Part shown: piece after piece, positions 33,506 to 41,153 of the stretch
Position numbering within the stretch: position 1 is the stretch's first letter
Layout: the number at the start of each line of letters is the position of its first letter
Assembly: GCA_944322925.1 (NCBI GenBank)
Contig: CALUQM010000015.1
Span: forward strand, 1-45,979
DNA: 45,979 nucleotides
Origin: an uncultured Bacteroidales bacterium
GTDB taxonomy: Bacteria > Bacteroidota > Bacteroidia > Bacteroidales > UBA932
Reading direction: 5' to 3'
Position numbers and translations under genes: made by a program
The notes under the pieces: generated by a model
The model's database searches: none
What the model saw: only the letters and a program-made list of their open reading frames with translations
What the model was told of the DNA's origin: nothing

Positions 33506-34666
33506 TTAAATATTTTTTCCGTTGATGGAGCACCTCTGCATGATGTCTATCCTGATCAATCCGTCGTTTTCGAGTATTCCGGCCAGTTCCGCCACCATGC
33601 GGTATTCCATCCCGCTCATTTCGGATATTTCCTGCAGCGATATGTGTCCGTGCCTCTTTACCAGCGACAGGATTCCTGTCATGCCGGCGATTTCTCCGTT
33701 GTCCAATGTGTCTTTGTACCTGGCTGCCGTGCTTTCCGGTTTTCTTTCTGCGGCTCCGGAAGGGTCATAGCCGAGGTTTTCGAGAATATCCTTTTCGGAA
33801 ATGACGGGGACAGCTGCAGAGGATCTTATCAGAAGATTGCATCCGGCTGACAGGGGATCATCCGCACGTCCGGGAAGCGCGTATACTTCGCGGTTGTAGG
33901 AGAATGCCTGTCTTGCCGTGATCATGCCTCCTCCGCGGATTCCGGATTCGATGAGAACCGTGACCCGGCTCATGCCGGCTATTATCCGGTTTCTTCTGAT
34001 GAAATTGATCTTTTGCGCTCCTGTGCCGAGCGGATAGTCCGATATCAGGGCGGATGCTCCGGTTTCAGCTATCCTGCGTGCCTGCCTTCGGTGCAGGGCC
34101 GGGTATGTCAGATCGACTCCGGTAGCCATGACGGCTATTGTGTCGAGGCCGTTGTCGAGGGCAGCCATGTGGGCGGTGATGTCGGTGCCGTATGCCAGCC
34201 CGCTCACGATTACCGGTCTGGCGCCTGACCTTGCCATGGCTTCTATGATCTTACGGCACCAGTCTTTTCCGTAATCCGATACCTTTCGGGTCCCTACTAT
34301 GGAAACATAGTCCTTGTGCCGGTTCAGGTATCCGGGAGAGGAACTTCTGACATATATTCCCGACGGACAGTCCTCGCATTCTGCCAGAAGCTGGGGAAAA
34401 GCCTCCTCGTTCCTGCCTATGAAGACTATCCCTTCTTTTCCGGCCCTGTAGATTTCCTTTTCGGCTTCTTCGATCGCCGCGTCGTCAATCATGTCCGTGT
34501 ATTTGGAATAAGGCCCCAGAATCTGCCCGAGTTCCTCTTTTTTCATGTCGAACACGGCACTGGCGCTTCCGCAGTAATCAATAAGCGCCGCTGCAGTCAT
34601 CGGCCTGAAGCCGAATATCCTGTTCATGGCGCACAGGCATATTCTTTCTTTTTCCCGACAAGGCAT
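33506..34666 (-). CDS. dprA: DNA processing protein DprA
   Basis: A 386-residue protein that loads RecA onto incoming single-stranded DNA. The N-terminal helical part (ICLCAMNRIFGFRPMTAAAL) is followed by the Rossmann-like core with IVGTRKVSDYGKDWCRK, VISGLAYGTDITAHMAAL, FIRRNRIIAGMSRVTVLIES and EVYALPGRADDPLSAGCN, and the C-terminal winged-helix domain ends near residue 386. The start at 34666 (MPCREKER) is preferred because an in-frame extension to 34711 runs into the terminator hairpin. Presence of DprA suggests competence or plasmid establishment but is widespread. Confidence 0.93.
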   Translation of the reverse strand: MPCREKERICLCAMNRIFGFRPMTAAALIDYCGSASAVFDMKKEELGQILGPYSKYTDMIDDAAIEEAEKEIYRAGKEGIVFIGRNEEAFPQLLAECEDCPSGIYVRSSSPGYLNRHKDYVSIVGTRKVSDYGKDWCRKIIEAMARSGARPVIVSGLAYGTDITAHMAALDNGLDTIAVMATGVDLTYPALHRRQARRIAETGASALISDYPLGTGAQKINFIRRNRIIAGMSRVTVLIESGIRGGGMITARQAFSYNREVYALPGRADDPLSAGCNLLIRSSAAVPVISEKDILENLGYDPSGAAERKPESTAARYKDTLDNGEIAGMTGILSLVKRHGHISLQEISEMSGMEYRMVAELAGILENDGLIRIDIMQRCSINGKNI

Positions 34667-34697
34667 TTTTGTTTTAAAAATACCGGATAAAGGAAAC

Positions 34698-34734
34698 AAA
34701 AAAGGCAACAAATGGAAAATGTTGCCTTTTTTTT
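34698..34734 (-). terminator. Terminator between queA and dprA
   Basis: AAAAAAGGCAACA (34698–34710) pairs with TGTTGCCTTTTTT (34720–34732) around a 9-base loop. A- and T-runs on both flanks let it work in either direction; on the minus strand it ends the queA transcript before dprA. Confidence 0.8.
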
Positions 34735-34764
34735 CTGTTTATGATATTTTTTTCTGTTTATGAT
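34727..34764. repeat. Tandem 19-bp direct repeat
   Basis: The unit TTTTTTCTGTTTATGAT occurs twice in tandem, right after the terminator hairpin and just before the queA stop. The second copy includes an extra leading A. Probably a local duplication without function. Confidence 0.6.
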
Positions 34765-34769
34765 GAAAA

Positions 34770-35819
34770 TCAGATAATGAGAAGCGCGTCTCCGTACGGT
34801 CCGAACTTGTAGTCTTCCTTCAGTGCGACTCCGTAAGCCTTCATGACATTTTCGTATCCGCCGAAAGCCGCCACGGACATGAGCATCGTCGAGCCTGGGA
34901 CATGGAAATTGGAGACAACGGCATCCGGTATGGAAAATCTGTACGGAGGGAAAATGAACTTGTTTGTCCATCCGTCGTAAGGGTTCACTTCGTCATAGGA
35001 AGTCACGTATGTTTCGAGCGCCCTTATCACGGTCACGCCGACGGCAAGCACCTTGTTCTTCGCCCTTTTCGTCCTGTTTATGATATCGGCCGTCTCTTCG
35101 GATATGATTACCCTCTCGGAATCCATCTTGTGCTTGGAAAGGTCTTCCACGTCTACGGACCTGAAATGACCGATACCCATGTGCAGGGTTATGAAAGCCT
35201 TGTTGATATCCTTGAGGATCATTCTGTTGAAAAGTTCGCGGCTGAAATGGAGCCCGGCTGCCGGAGCGGCAACCGCACCTTCGTTCCGGGCGAAGATGGT
35301 CTGATAGTTTTCGGCGTCTTCGGGTGTAACCTTGTCCTTGACGAATTTCGGCACGGGAGTTTCACCGAGGGAATACAGGGTGTGTTTGAAGTCTTCATAC
35401 GAGCCGTCGTAAAGGAAGCGCAGCGTACGCCCCCTCGATGTCGTGTTGTCTATCACTTCCGCGACAAGGCTTTCGTCCTCTCCGAAATAAAGCTTGTTGC
35501 CGATCCTGATTTTTCTTGCCGGATCGACTATTACGTCCCAAAGTCTCTGTTCCCTGTTCAGTTCCCTGAGAAGGAACACCTCGATTTCGGCTTTCGTCTT
35601 TTCTTTGTTGCCGTAGAGCCTGGCCGGAAAAACTTTCGTGTCGTTCAGAACAAAAGTATCCCCTTTTCCGAAATAGTCTATGATATCCTTGAAAAGTTTG
35701 TGTTCGATTTCGCCCGTATCCTTGTGGAGGACCATCAGCTTGCATTCATCTCTCCATCTCGGCGGCTCCTGTGCTATCTTGTCTCTGGTGAGATTGAACT
35801 GGAATTGTGAAAGTTTCAT
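34770..35819 (-). CDS. queA: S-adenosylmethionine:tRNA ribosyltransferase-isomerase QueA
   Basis: A 349-residue enzyme that moves the ribosyl part of SAM onto preQ1 in tRNA to form epoxyqueuosine. The N-terminal motif [19 protein letters not shown], the [15 protein letters not shown] segment, the central [17 protein letters not shown] and the late [20 protein letters not shown] are characteristic. Queuosine modifies the wobble base of Asn, Asp, His and Tyr tRNAs. The upstream gap (35820–35947) contains a small hairpin AATGTC/GACATT at 35861–35876 but no clear promoter or preQ1 riboswitch that I can recognise. Confidence 0.96.
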   Translation of the reverse strand: MKLSQFQFNLTRDKIAQEPPRWRDECKLMVLHKDTGEIEHKLFKDIIDYFGKGDTFVLNDTKVFPARLYGNKEKTKAEIEVFLLRELNREQRLWDVIVDPARKIRIGNKLYFGEDESLVAEVIDNTTSRGRTLRFLYDGSYEDFKHTLYSLGETPVPKFVKDKVTPEDAENYQTIFARNEGAVAAPAAGLHFSRELFNRMILKDINKAFITLHMGIGHFRSVDVEDLSKHKMDSERVIISEETADIINRTKRAKNKVLAVGVTVIRALETYVTSYDEVNPYDGWTNKFIFPPYRFSIPDAVVSNFHVPGSTMLMSVAAFGGYENVMKAYGVALKEDYKFGPYGDALLII

Positions 35820-35947
35820 TTTATATATGGGTGTCTGTTCGTTCTGTTAGGCTGTCTTTCAATGTCTCACGACATTTTATTATACGATTTTTTTATGAAA
35901 TTGTTTCATTATTTTTAAAAAATGTTATCCGGATTGGTAAACGGCCA

Positions 35948-36559
35948 TCATATTCCGGCTTGTCTGAATACTTCCAGGATGGACGGATATGTGTTGCCGA
36001 GAAAGTCCGGAAGGCTGGATTTGGCTATCCAGGCGGCTTTCGAGATATCCTCTTCGCGCTGCGGTGTCAGGCCTACAGGTCCGGTGTAGAGCATGTGGAA
36101 CCACCATGTATGCTTCAGGTGCCAGATGCCGTCCCGCCTGTAACAGTGGTCCGTAATGCAGATCAGATCCCCTGTCTCCAGTTCCTTCACTCCCGTTTCT
36201 TCCTGTACTTCCCGCAATGAAGTGACCCTGATGTCTTCCCCGGCTTCCCTGTGCCCCTTGGGCAGGTCCCATAGTCCGCTTCTGTTGATCATGAGAAAAT
36301 CTCCCCTTCTGTTCGATACAAGGCCGCCCCCGGCTTCCACTTCCCTGAATTCGGCACAGAAAAGGCGGTATGCGCCTTCTTCGTCATCCGCAGGTATGTA
36401 GACTCTGGCCGGCGAATCCGATGTTTCGAACATTTCCACGAGTCCGTGCATGTCTCCGGAGGATCCGGGGCAGAACTGGACTGCATTCGGGTCGGTCAGC
36501 GCCTGTTCGTATGGGGGACAAATTATTATACTGCGTTTTTCAAAGTATATCTTGTGCAT
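35948..36559 (-). CDS. Nudix family hydrolase
   Basis: A 203-residue protein. The Nudix box is complete: GHREAGED, then REVQEETGV, matching GX5EX7REUXEEXGU, so Mg-dependent pyrophosphohydrolase activity is expected. The N-terminal 75 residues form a separate small region before the Nudix fold. The nucleotide substrate cannot be inferred. It diverges from pyrE across an 83-bp gap carrying promoters for both. Confidence 0.88.
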   Translation of the reverse strand: MHKIYFEKRSIIICPPYEQALTDPNAVQFCPGSSGDMHGLVEMFETSDSPARVYIPADDEEGAYRLFCAEFREVEAGGGLVSNRRGDFLMINRSGLWDLPKGHREAGEDIRVTSLREVQEETGVKELETGDLICITDHCYRRDGIWHLKHTWWFHMLYTGPVGLTPQREEDISKAAWIAKSSLPDFLGNTYPSILEVFRQAGI

Positions 36560-36584
36560 CGTATCCGTTTAATTACTATCTTTG
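36552..36584 (+). promoter_or_regulatory. Promoter for the pyrE operon
   Basis: TTG at 36552–36554, then TATCTTTG at 36577–36584 with a 22-bp spacer, slightly long for the Bacteroidota pattern. The predicted leader is about 50 bases and contains a small inverted repeat TCGGC/GCCGA. Confidence 0.55.
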
Positions 36585-36611
36585 TCAAATATGTCGGCGG
36601 ATATGCCGATG

Positions 36612-36619
36612 CAAATATA
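36612..36619 (-). promoter_or_regulatory. -7 promoter element for the Nudix gene
   Basis: TATATTTG on the minus strand matches TAnnTTTG, about 52 bp before the Nudix start. No clear -33 motif. It overlaps the pyrE leader, so the two promoters face each other. Confidence 0.45.
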
Positions 36620-36642
36620 AAGGAATATAAACAGATATTGAC

Positions 36643-37281
36643 ATGGAATCTAAGGAAATATCGGTAGCAAAAGCGTTGCTGGACATAAAGGCCGTACTTT
36701 TGAGTCCCGACAAGCCGTTTACCTGGGCTTCGGGATGGCTTTCTCCCATTTACTGCGACAACAGAAGGATTCTTTCCTATCCTGAAATCAGGGAAAACAT
36801 CTGCCGTCTGATGGCGGATATAATAAAGACCAAATATCCGGATGTGGAAGTGATCGCCGGCGTGGCTACCGGAGCCATAGCTCACGGGATGCTTATCGCC
36901 CATTTCCTCGGAAAACCATTCGTGTACGTGCGTCCGAAACCGAAGGATCACGGCACAGGTTCGCAGATAGAAGGCATCCTTGAAAAGGGGGCCAAGGTCG
37001 TTGTGGTGGAAGACCTGATATCTACAGGGAAAAGCAGCCTTTCGGCCGTTGACGCCCTGGTCAAGGCATCGGTTGAGGTAATGGGAATGGTGGCGATCTT
37101 CTCGTACAATTTCAATCAGGCAAGACGAGCCTTCGAAGTTGCCAACGTGGAACTTACTACTCTTACCAATTACGATGCCCTCACTGAAGTGGCTTGCGAT
37201 ACAGGGTATATAAAGGATTCGGATCTTGAGCTGCTCAAGGAATGGAGATTTTCTCCTTCCACGTGGGGTAAAAAGGAATAG
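36643..37281 (+). CDS. pyrE: Orotate phosphoribosyltransferase
   Basis: A 212-residue enzyme of de novo pyrimidine synthesis, joining orotate to PRPP to give OMP. The PRPP-binding motif VVVVEDLISTGKSS is intact, KPFTWASGWLSPIYCDNR is the orotate-binding region, and YVRPKPKDHGTGSQIEG is the flexible catalytic loop. The stop is followed by the next gene after 2 bp, so this is the first gene of a rightward operon of four genes. Confidence 0.96.
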   Translation: MESKEISVAKALLDIKAVLLSPDKPFTWASGWLSPIYCDNRRILSYPEIRENICRLMADIIKTKYPDVEVIAGVATGAIAHGMLIAHFLGKPFVYVRPKPKDHGTGSQIEGILEKGAKVVVVEDLISTGKSSLSAVDALVKASVEVMGMVAIFSYNFNQARRAFEVANVELTTLTNYDALTEVACDTGYIKDSDLELLKEWRFSPSTWGKKE

Positions 37282-37283
37282 CC

Positions 37284-37736
37284 ATGGCTACGGAAATAAA
37301 AAGCAGGCATGCGACGGTCTCACGACAGCCGTACGAATTGTATATGGGTTTTGTGGACATGCGCAATTTCGTACAGTTCCTGCCGGAAGACAAGAAGAAG
37401 GACGTGACTGCAGACTATGATTCGATCAGGGGGACAGTCCAGGGATTCAGTCTCGGAATACGTGTGGCGGAACGTGTCCCGTATTCGAGAATAGATTTCA
37501 AGGATGACGGAGCGCCTTTCCAGTTTTCTCTTTCGATGTTTTTCGATCCTGCGCCGGAGACGGGAAAGACGGATTTCCATATAGAATTCTCGGCGGAACT
37601 CAATTTCATGATGAAAATGCTTCTCGGATCCAAGTTGCAGGAAGTCCTGGACAAGCTGGTGACTTCTCTTGCAGATGCTTCGGAAGGAAAGATGCCGGAA
37701 GGCTTTGATCCTGCAGAGTATGGCTTTTCGAAATGA
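37284..37736 (+). CDS. SRPBCC-like protein of unknown function
   Basis: A 150-residue soluble protein. It has the pattern of an SRPBCC/START-like fold: an N-terminal strand and helix (QPYELYMGFVDMRNFVQFLP), alternating beta strands, and a long C-terminal helix (KLQEVLDKLVTSLADAS). No catalytic motif is visible, and any ligand is unknown. It is placed directly after pyrE, as in other Bacteroidota, and overlaps the next gene by 17 bp. A specific role in pyrimidine metabolism is not supported. Confidence 0.75.
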   Translation: MATEIKSRHATVSRQPYELYMGFVDMRNFVQFLPEDKKKDVTADYDSIRGTVQGFSLGIRVAERVPYSRIDFKDDGAPFQFSLSMFFDPAPETGKTDFHIEFSAELNFMMKMLLGSKLQEVLDKLVTSLADASEGKMPEGFDPAEYGFSK

Positions 37737-39084
37737 GTGTTTCATAAGGTATCTCGAAGATGCTGTAGGGCCTGACAGGGTGCCTGCCGTAGTTTCCGCT
37801 CTGGATGAACCTGCTTCTGTGTCGGTCCGCATGAATCCGTACAAGGCGGTCCCGGGAATCCATGAAGGGCAGCCCGTTCCGTGGTCGGAACACGGTATCA
37901 TGCTGGAAACGCGGCCTGTATTTACCCTGGACCCTTTGTTCCATGCAGGCTGCTATTATGTCCAGGACTCGTCTTCGATGTTTGTAGGACATGTTCTCAG
38001 ATTGTTGCTCGGCCGGTATTCCGGCGTGTCCGGCTTGAGAGTCCTCGATCTGTGTGCTTCTCCGGGGGGAAAGACTACCGATGCGGCTGCATCTCTCAGG
38101 ACGTTGTGCGGTGACGGGTTTTTCCTTGTGTCCAATGAGGTGATCCGGTCGAGAGTTCCGGTTCTTTCAGGGAATGTTGCGGTTTGGGGAGATCCTTCTG
38201 TGGCCGTAACTTCTGCCGACCCTGCCGAATTCGGGAAGATGGAAGGATTTTTCGACATAATCATTGCGGATGTACCTTGTTCGGGAGAAGGCATGTTCAG
38301 GAAAGACAAAAATGCGCAGGAGCAATGGTCCCCTGAGAATGTAGCCAGATGTGCCGCCCGCCAGAGACGGATTTTGTCGGATGTATGGCCGTCATTGGCT
38401 GAAAACGGACTGCTTGTCTATTCTACGTGTACTTTCAACAGGTACGAGAATGACGGCAATGTGTCCTGGGCTGCGGAAAATCTCGGTGCCGAGATTCTGC
38501 ATCCTTATGTTGCAGACGGGCAGGACGGGGTTCTGGCGACGCAGTGCGGATACAGCCTCGTGCCGGGGTTTGTGAGGGGGGAAGGCCAGTATTGCGCCGT
38601 ACTCAGGAAAGTCACCGGTCCTGAGCGCATGGAGCCGGCCGGGAGAAAAAATACGAAGAAAAAAGGGATTCTGCCTTCCGGGCTGTTCAGTCTTCCGGTA
38701 CGCGAGGTTTCCAGAGGGGGGCTTCTCAAGGCTGTCCCGGAATCCGTCGCCGATTGCGAGGAATTCCTTGCCGGAAAGGTGAGGGTCGTGTCCTCAGGTT
38801 GTGCTGCAGGTGTTTTCAAGGGCAGTGATTTTATCCCGGATGCGGATCTGGCTCTGAATATCAAACTGAACGCGGATGCCTTTCCCCGTGTCGACGTGGA
38901 CAAGGATACCGCACTCGGTTTCCTTCACAGGGATCCGGTTGTCCTTCAGGATGCTCCTTTGGGATACGTGCTTGTCTGCCACAGGGGTGTTCCTCTCGGT
39001 TTTGTAAAGAATCTCGGGCGCAGATGCAACAATCTTTATCCGCAGGAAAGACGGATAAGGATGGACATTCGTCCGGACAGGTAA
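37720..39084 (+). CDS. RsmF-like rRNA m5C methyltransferase (NOL1/NOP2/Sun family)
   Basis: A 454-residue SAM-dependent RNA methyltransferase. The SAM-binding motif LDLCASPGGKT is at residues 109–119, the motif IV Cys187 is in ADVPCSGEGMF, and the nucleophile Cys237 is in VYSTCTFNRYEN. A C-terminal PUA-like region covers about 300–454. It is closest to RsmF/YebU-type enzymes acting on 16S rRNA, but the target base is not certain. The start at 37720 (MAFRNECFIRYLE) overlaps the previous gene by 17 bp; an upstream in-frame ATG at 37669 would add residues unlike the family. Confidence 0.9.
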   Translation: MAFRNECFIRYLEDAVGPDRVPAVVSALDEPASVSVRMNPYKAVPGIHEGQPVPWSEHGIMLETRPVFTLDPLFHAGCYYVQDSSSMFVGHVLRLLLGRYSGVSGLRVLDLCASPGGKTTDAAASLRTLCGDGFFLVSNEVIRSRVPVLSGNVAVWGDPSVAVTSADPAEFGKMEGFFDIIIADVPCSGEGMFRKDKNAQEQWSPENVARCAARQRRILSDVWPSLAENGLLVYSTCTFNRYENDGNVSWAAENLGAEILHPYVADGQDGVLATQCGYSLVPGFVRGEGQYCAVLRKVTGPERMEPAGRKNTKKKGILPSGLFSLPVREVSRGGLLKAVPESVADCEEFLAGKVRVVSSGCAAGVFKGSDFIPDADLALNIKLNADAFPRVDVDKDTALGFLHRDPVVLQDAPLGYVLVCHRGVPLGFVKNLGRRCNNLYPQERRIRMDIRPDR

Positions 39085-39106
39085 TGATTATGACATTATT
39101 AATGCG

Positions 39107-40063
39107 ATGAAATATACCATGACAATGAATTTCAGGAAAACAGTGTTTCCATTGATTTTCGCATGTCTCTGCGCATGCGGTACGGCATACGGACAGACTG
39201 CGGAGGAATTGGCGAAGACATATTCGGACAGGTACGACCTGATTGTTTCAAAACTCGGCCCGGCAGGAGTCGGAGTCGAGACTGTCCTGAACCAGTGGGA
39301 GAGCGTCGATTCGTCCGATGTGGACATGCTTGTGGCAAAATTCAATTTTTATTTTACGAAATCACAGTCTTCTTCAGTCGTTGTCAAGGCTCAGAAAAGA
39401 TATCTCGGCGCGGAACCGGTCCTTACACTGAAAGATTCCACGGGTGCCGACGTAAATTATTTCGAGGAAGTCTTCTATGATGATTCCCTGTTCTCGCTCG
39501 GCCAGAGATACCTGGACAGGGCGATAGCGGAGCAGCCGTCGAGAATCGACCTCAGGTTTACGAAGGTGACTTCGCTCATGTCATACGAGAAAGACAGTCC
39601 GGACATGGCTCTTTCATATCTGCTCGGTCTTGCCGATATTGATGCCGGAGACGGGATCCGCTGGGAATATCCCGGAGCCGAGGTCGGAGAGGATTTTTTC
39701 ATTCAGGCCATGCAGGAATACTGTTTCGCCTTTTACAGGCTCGGAACACCGTCTTCCTATAATGCTTTCAGGACCCTTTCGGAGCGTATGCTGCTGGCTG
39801 ATCCGAAGAATCCCGTATTTCTGACGAATATGGGTACATACGATTTCATTGTGACAAAAGACTACGGCCAGGCCCTCAAATATTACAAAAAGGCCCTGAA
39901 AATCAAACCGGACGATTATACCGCACTGAAAAACTGCATCTTGCTGGCACGTCAGCAGAAGAATGCGAAACTCGAGAGAAAGTATCTGGAATCATTCGTG
40001 GCCGTAGCACCGGAAAACGAGAAATTTGCCGCAGAATCCAGGCTGGAATTTCTTAAGAAATAA
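39107..40063 (+). CDS. Exported TPR-repeat protein of unknown function
   Basis: A 318-residue exported protein. The N-terminus has a hydrophobic segment (about 12–28) ending AYG|QTAEE; a nearby LCAC could instead be a poor lipobox. The C-terminal third contains TPR-like helices, for example YGQALKYYKKALKIKPDDYTAL. The middle region is not recognised. It follows the methyltransferase by 22 bp and is the last gene before a convergent transporter. No specific partner is apparent. Confidence 0.75.
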   Translation: MKYTMTMNFRKTVFPLIFACLCACGTAYGQTAEELAKTYSDRYDLIVSKLGPAGVGVETVLNQWESVDSSDVDMLVAKFNFYFTKSQSSSVVVKAQKRYLGAEPVLTLKDSTGADVNYFEEVFYDDSLFSLGQRYLDRAIAEQPSRIDLRFTKVTSLMSYEKDSPDMALSYLLGLADIDAGDGIRWEYPGAEVGEDFFIQAMQEYCFAFYRLGTPSSYNAFRTLSERMLLADPKNPVFLTNMGTYDFIVTKDYGQALKYYKKALKIKPDDYTALKNCILLARQQKNAKLERKYLESFVAVAPENEKFAAESRLEFLKK

Positions 40064-40065
40064 CC

Positions 40066-41043
40066 TTAACTGCTCTCTTTTCTGCCTGCTCTGTACAATT
40101 GTATGGAGTTGTACACATTGTGCCAGATGCTGTAGAATCCTCCGGCAATCGAGGATACAGGTGTCATGAACGTATATCCCATCCAGATGGCGAATACGGT
40201 GTTTTTCTGTCCCAGAGCCTGACCGGCCGTGATCGATGCCCCGTATTTTCCGCCTATCTTCTTTCCGGCCCAGAACTGCAGGGCGCAGCACAGCAGCGAA
40301 ACTATTGCCAGACCTGCCTGATATGCTATCGGGATATGACTGTGCACTATCGATCTGGTGGTCATCAGAATGGCAAGCATCAGGGAAACGCCCCAAATGT
40401 AGAAGGACAGATTCCTGAACTGCATCAGCCAGGCATGGAATCCCGGCATGAGATATCTGACGAGAAATGCCAGAAGGCATGGAGCAATCAGCAGCGGGAA
40501 CACCTTTGCCAGAATCATGCTCGAAGCCGTAAAAAACGATATGCCGTCGGCAGGATGGACGAATGGCAGCATCAGCGGGACAAGAACGGCTGTCGCAAGG
40601 TTGATTACAATGGTATAGGCTGTAAGTCCCGGCATGTCGCCTCCGAGTTTGGCGGTGACTACCGGGGCTGCAGTGGCCGTCGGGCAGATAAGACACAGCA
40701 TGCCGCCCTCCAGCAGGACTTTCCAGTGAAAATCAGGCAGGAAAATCATGACAAGGGACAGAAGAATGAATCCGGCAGACTGGAAAAGAAGAAGCCACAC
40801 GTGCCATTTTCTCGGTCTGAGATCCTTAGGCTCGATATGACAGAATGACAGGAACAGCATTATGAACAGAAGGAAAGGCTGGAGTATGCCTACAGTCTTT
40901 TCAAGTACGGGTCCTGCTACTGCCAGCGCAGGTATGTTGTCATAAACAATATACAGGAGGATACCCGATATTATGGATATCACCAGCATCCATGTTTTCA
41001 GAAAACTGATTGACTTGTCTTTCAGATGTCCCGATTCTGCCAT
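40066..41043 (-). CDS. BASS family transporter (SBF-like membrane protein)
   Basis: A 325-residue inner-membrane protein with about 9–10 hydrophobic helices. The fold pattern of the bile acid:sodium symporter family is visible in CLICPTATAAPVVTAKLGGD and ASITAGQALGQKNTVFAIWM, the two regions that form the crossover ion site. The substrate is unknown; BASS members carry bile acids, pantothenate, pyruvate or other organic anions. The start at 41043 (MAESGHLK) is chosen since a longer frame to 41097 covers the likely promoter element at 41074–41081. Confidence 0.82.
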   Translation of the reverse strand: MAESGHLKDKSISFLKTWMLVISIISGILLYIVYDNIPALAVAGPVLEKTVGILQPFLLFIMLFLSFCHIEPKDLRPRKWHVWLLLFQSAGFILLSLVMIFLPDFHWKVLLEGGMLCLICPTATAAPVVTAKLGGDMPGLTAYTIVINLATAVLVPLMLPFVHPADGISFFTASSMILAKVFPLLIAPCLLAFLVRYLMPGFHAWLMQFRNLSFYIWGVSLMLAILMTTRSIVHSHIPIAYQAGLAIVSLLCCALQFWAGKKIGGKYGASITAGQALGQKNTVFAIWMGYTFMTPVSSIAGGFYSIWHNVYNSIQLYRAGRKESS

Positions 41044-41073
41044 TTTATGCGTATATCTGTCGATTTCAGCGTG

Positions 41074-41081
41074 CAAATATG
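41074..41081 (-). promoter_or_regulatory. Weak -7 element for the BASS transporter gene
   Basis: CATATTTG on the minus strand resembles TAnnTTTG with one mismatch, about 30 bp before the ATG at 41043. No -33 motif is evident. Confidence 0.3.
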
Positions 41082-41113
41082 AGAAAAATTTAAACACCTT
41101 TTTAAATTATGCA

Positions 41114-41121
41114 TATCTTTG
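41114..41121 (+). promoter_or_regulatory. -7 promoter element for the M13 peptidase gene
   Basis: TATCTTTG matches TAnnTTTG, 32 bp before the ATG at 41154. It lies inside a longer upstream in-frame extension starting at 41109, which argues for the later start. Confidence 0.5.
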
Positions 41122-41153
41122 TATGTTTATACATAAGAATAAGACATCAGATT

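Noticed and set aside
34902-35810. A 302-codon plus-strand frame opposite queA
   Set aside because: Antisense of an essential-looking, fully conserved enzyme; no domain features of its own.
35861-35876. Possible preQ1 riboswitch ahead of queA
   Set aside because: Only a 6-bp hairpin with a GTGA loop is present; the A-rich tail and pseudoknot expected of preQ1 riboswitches are not seen.
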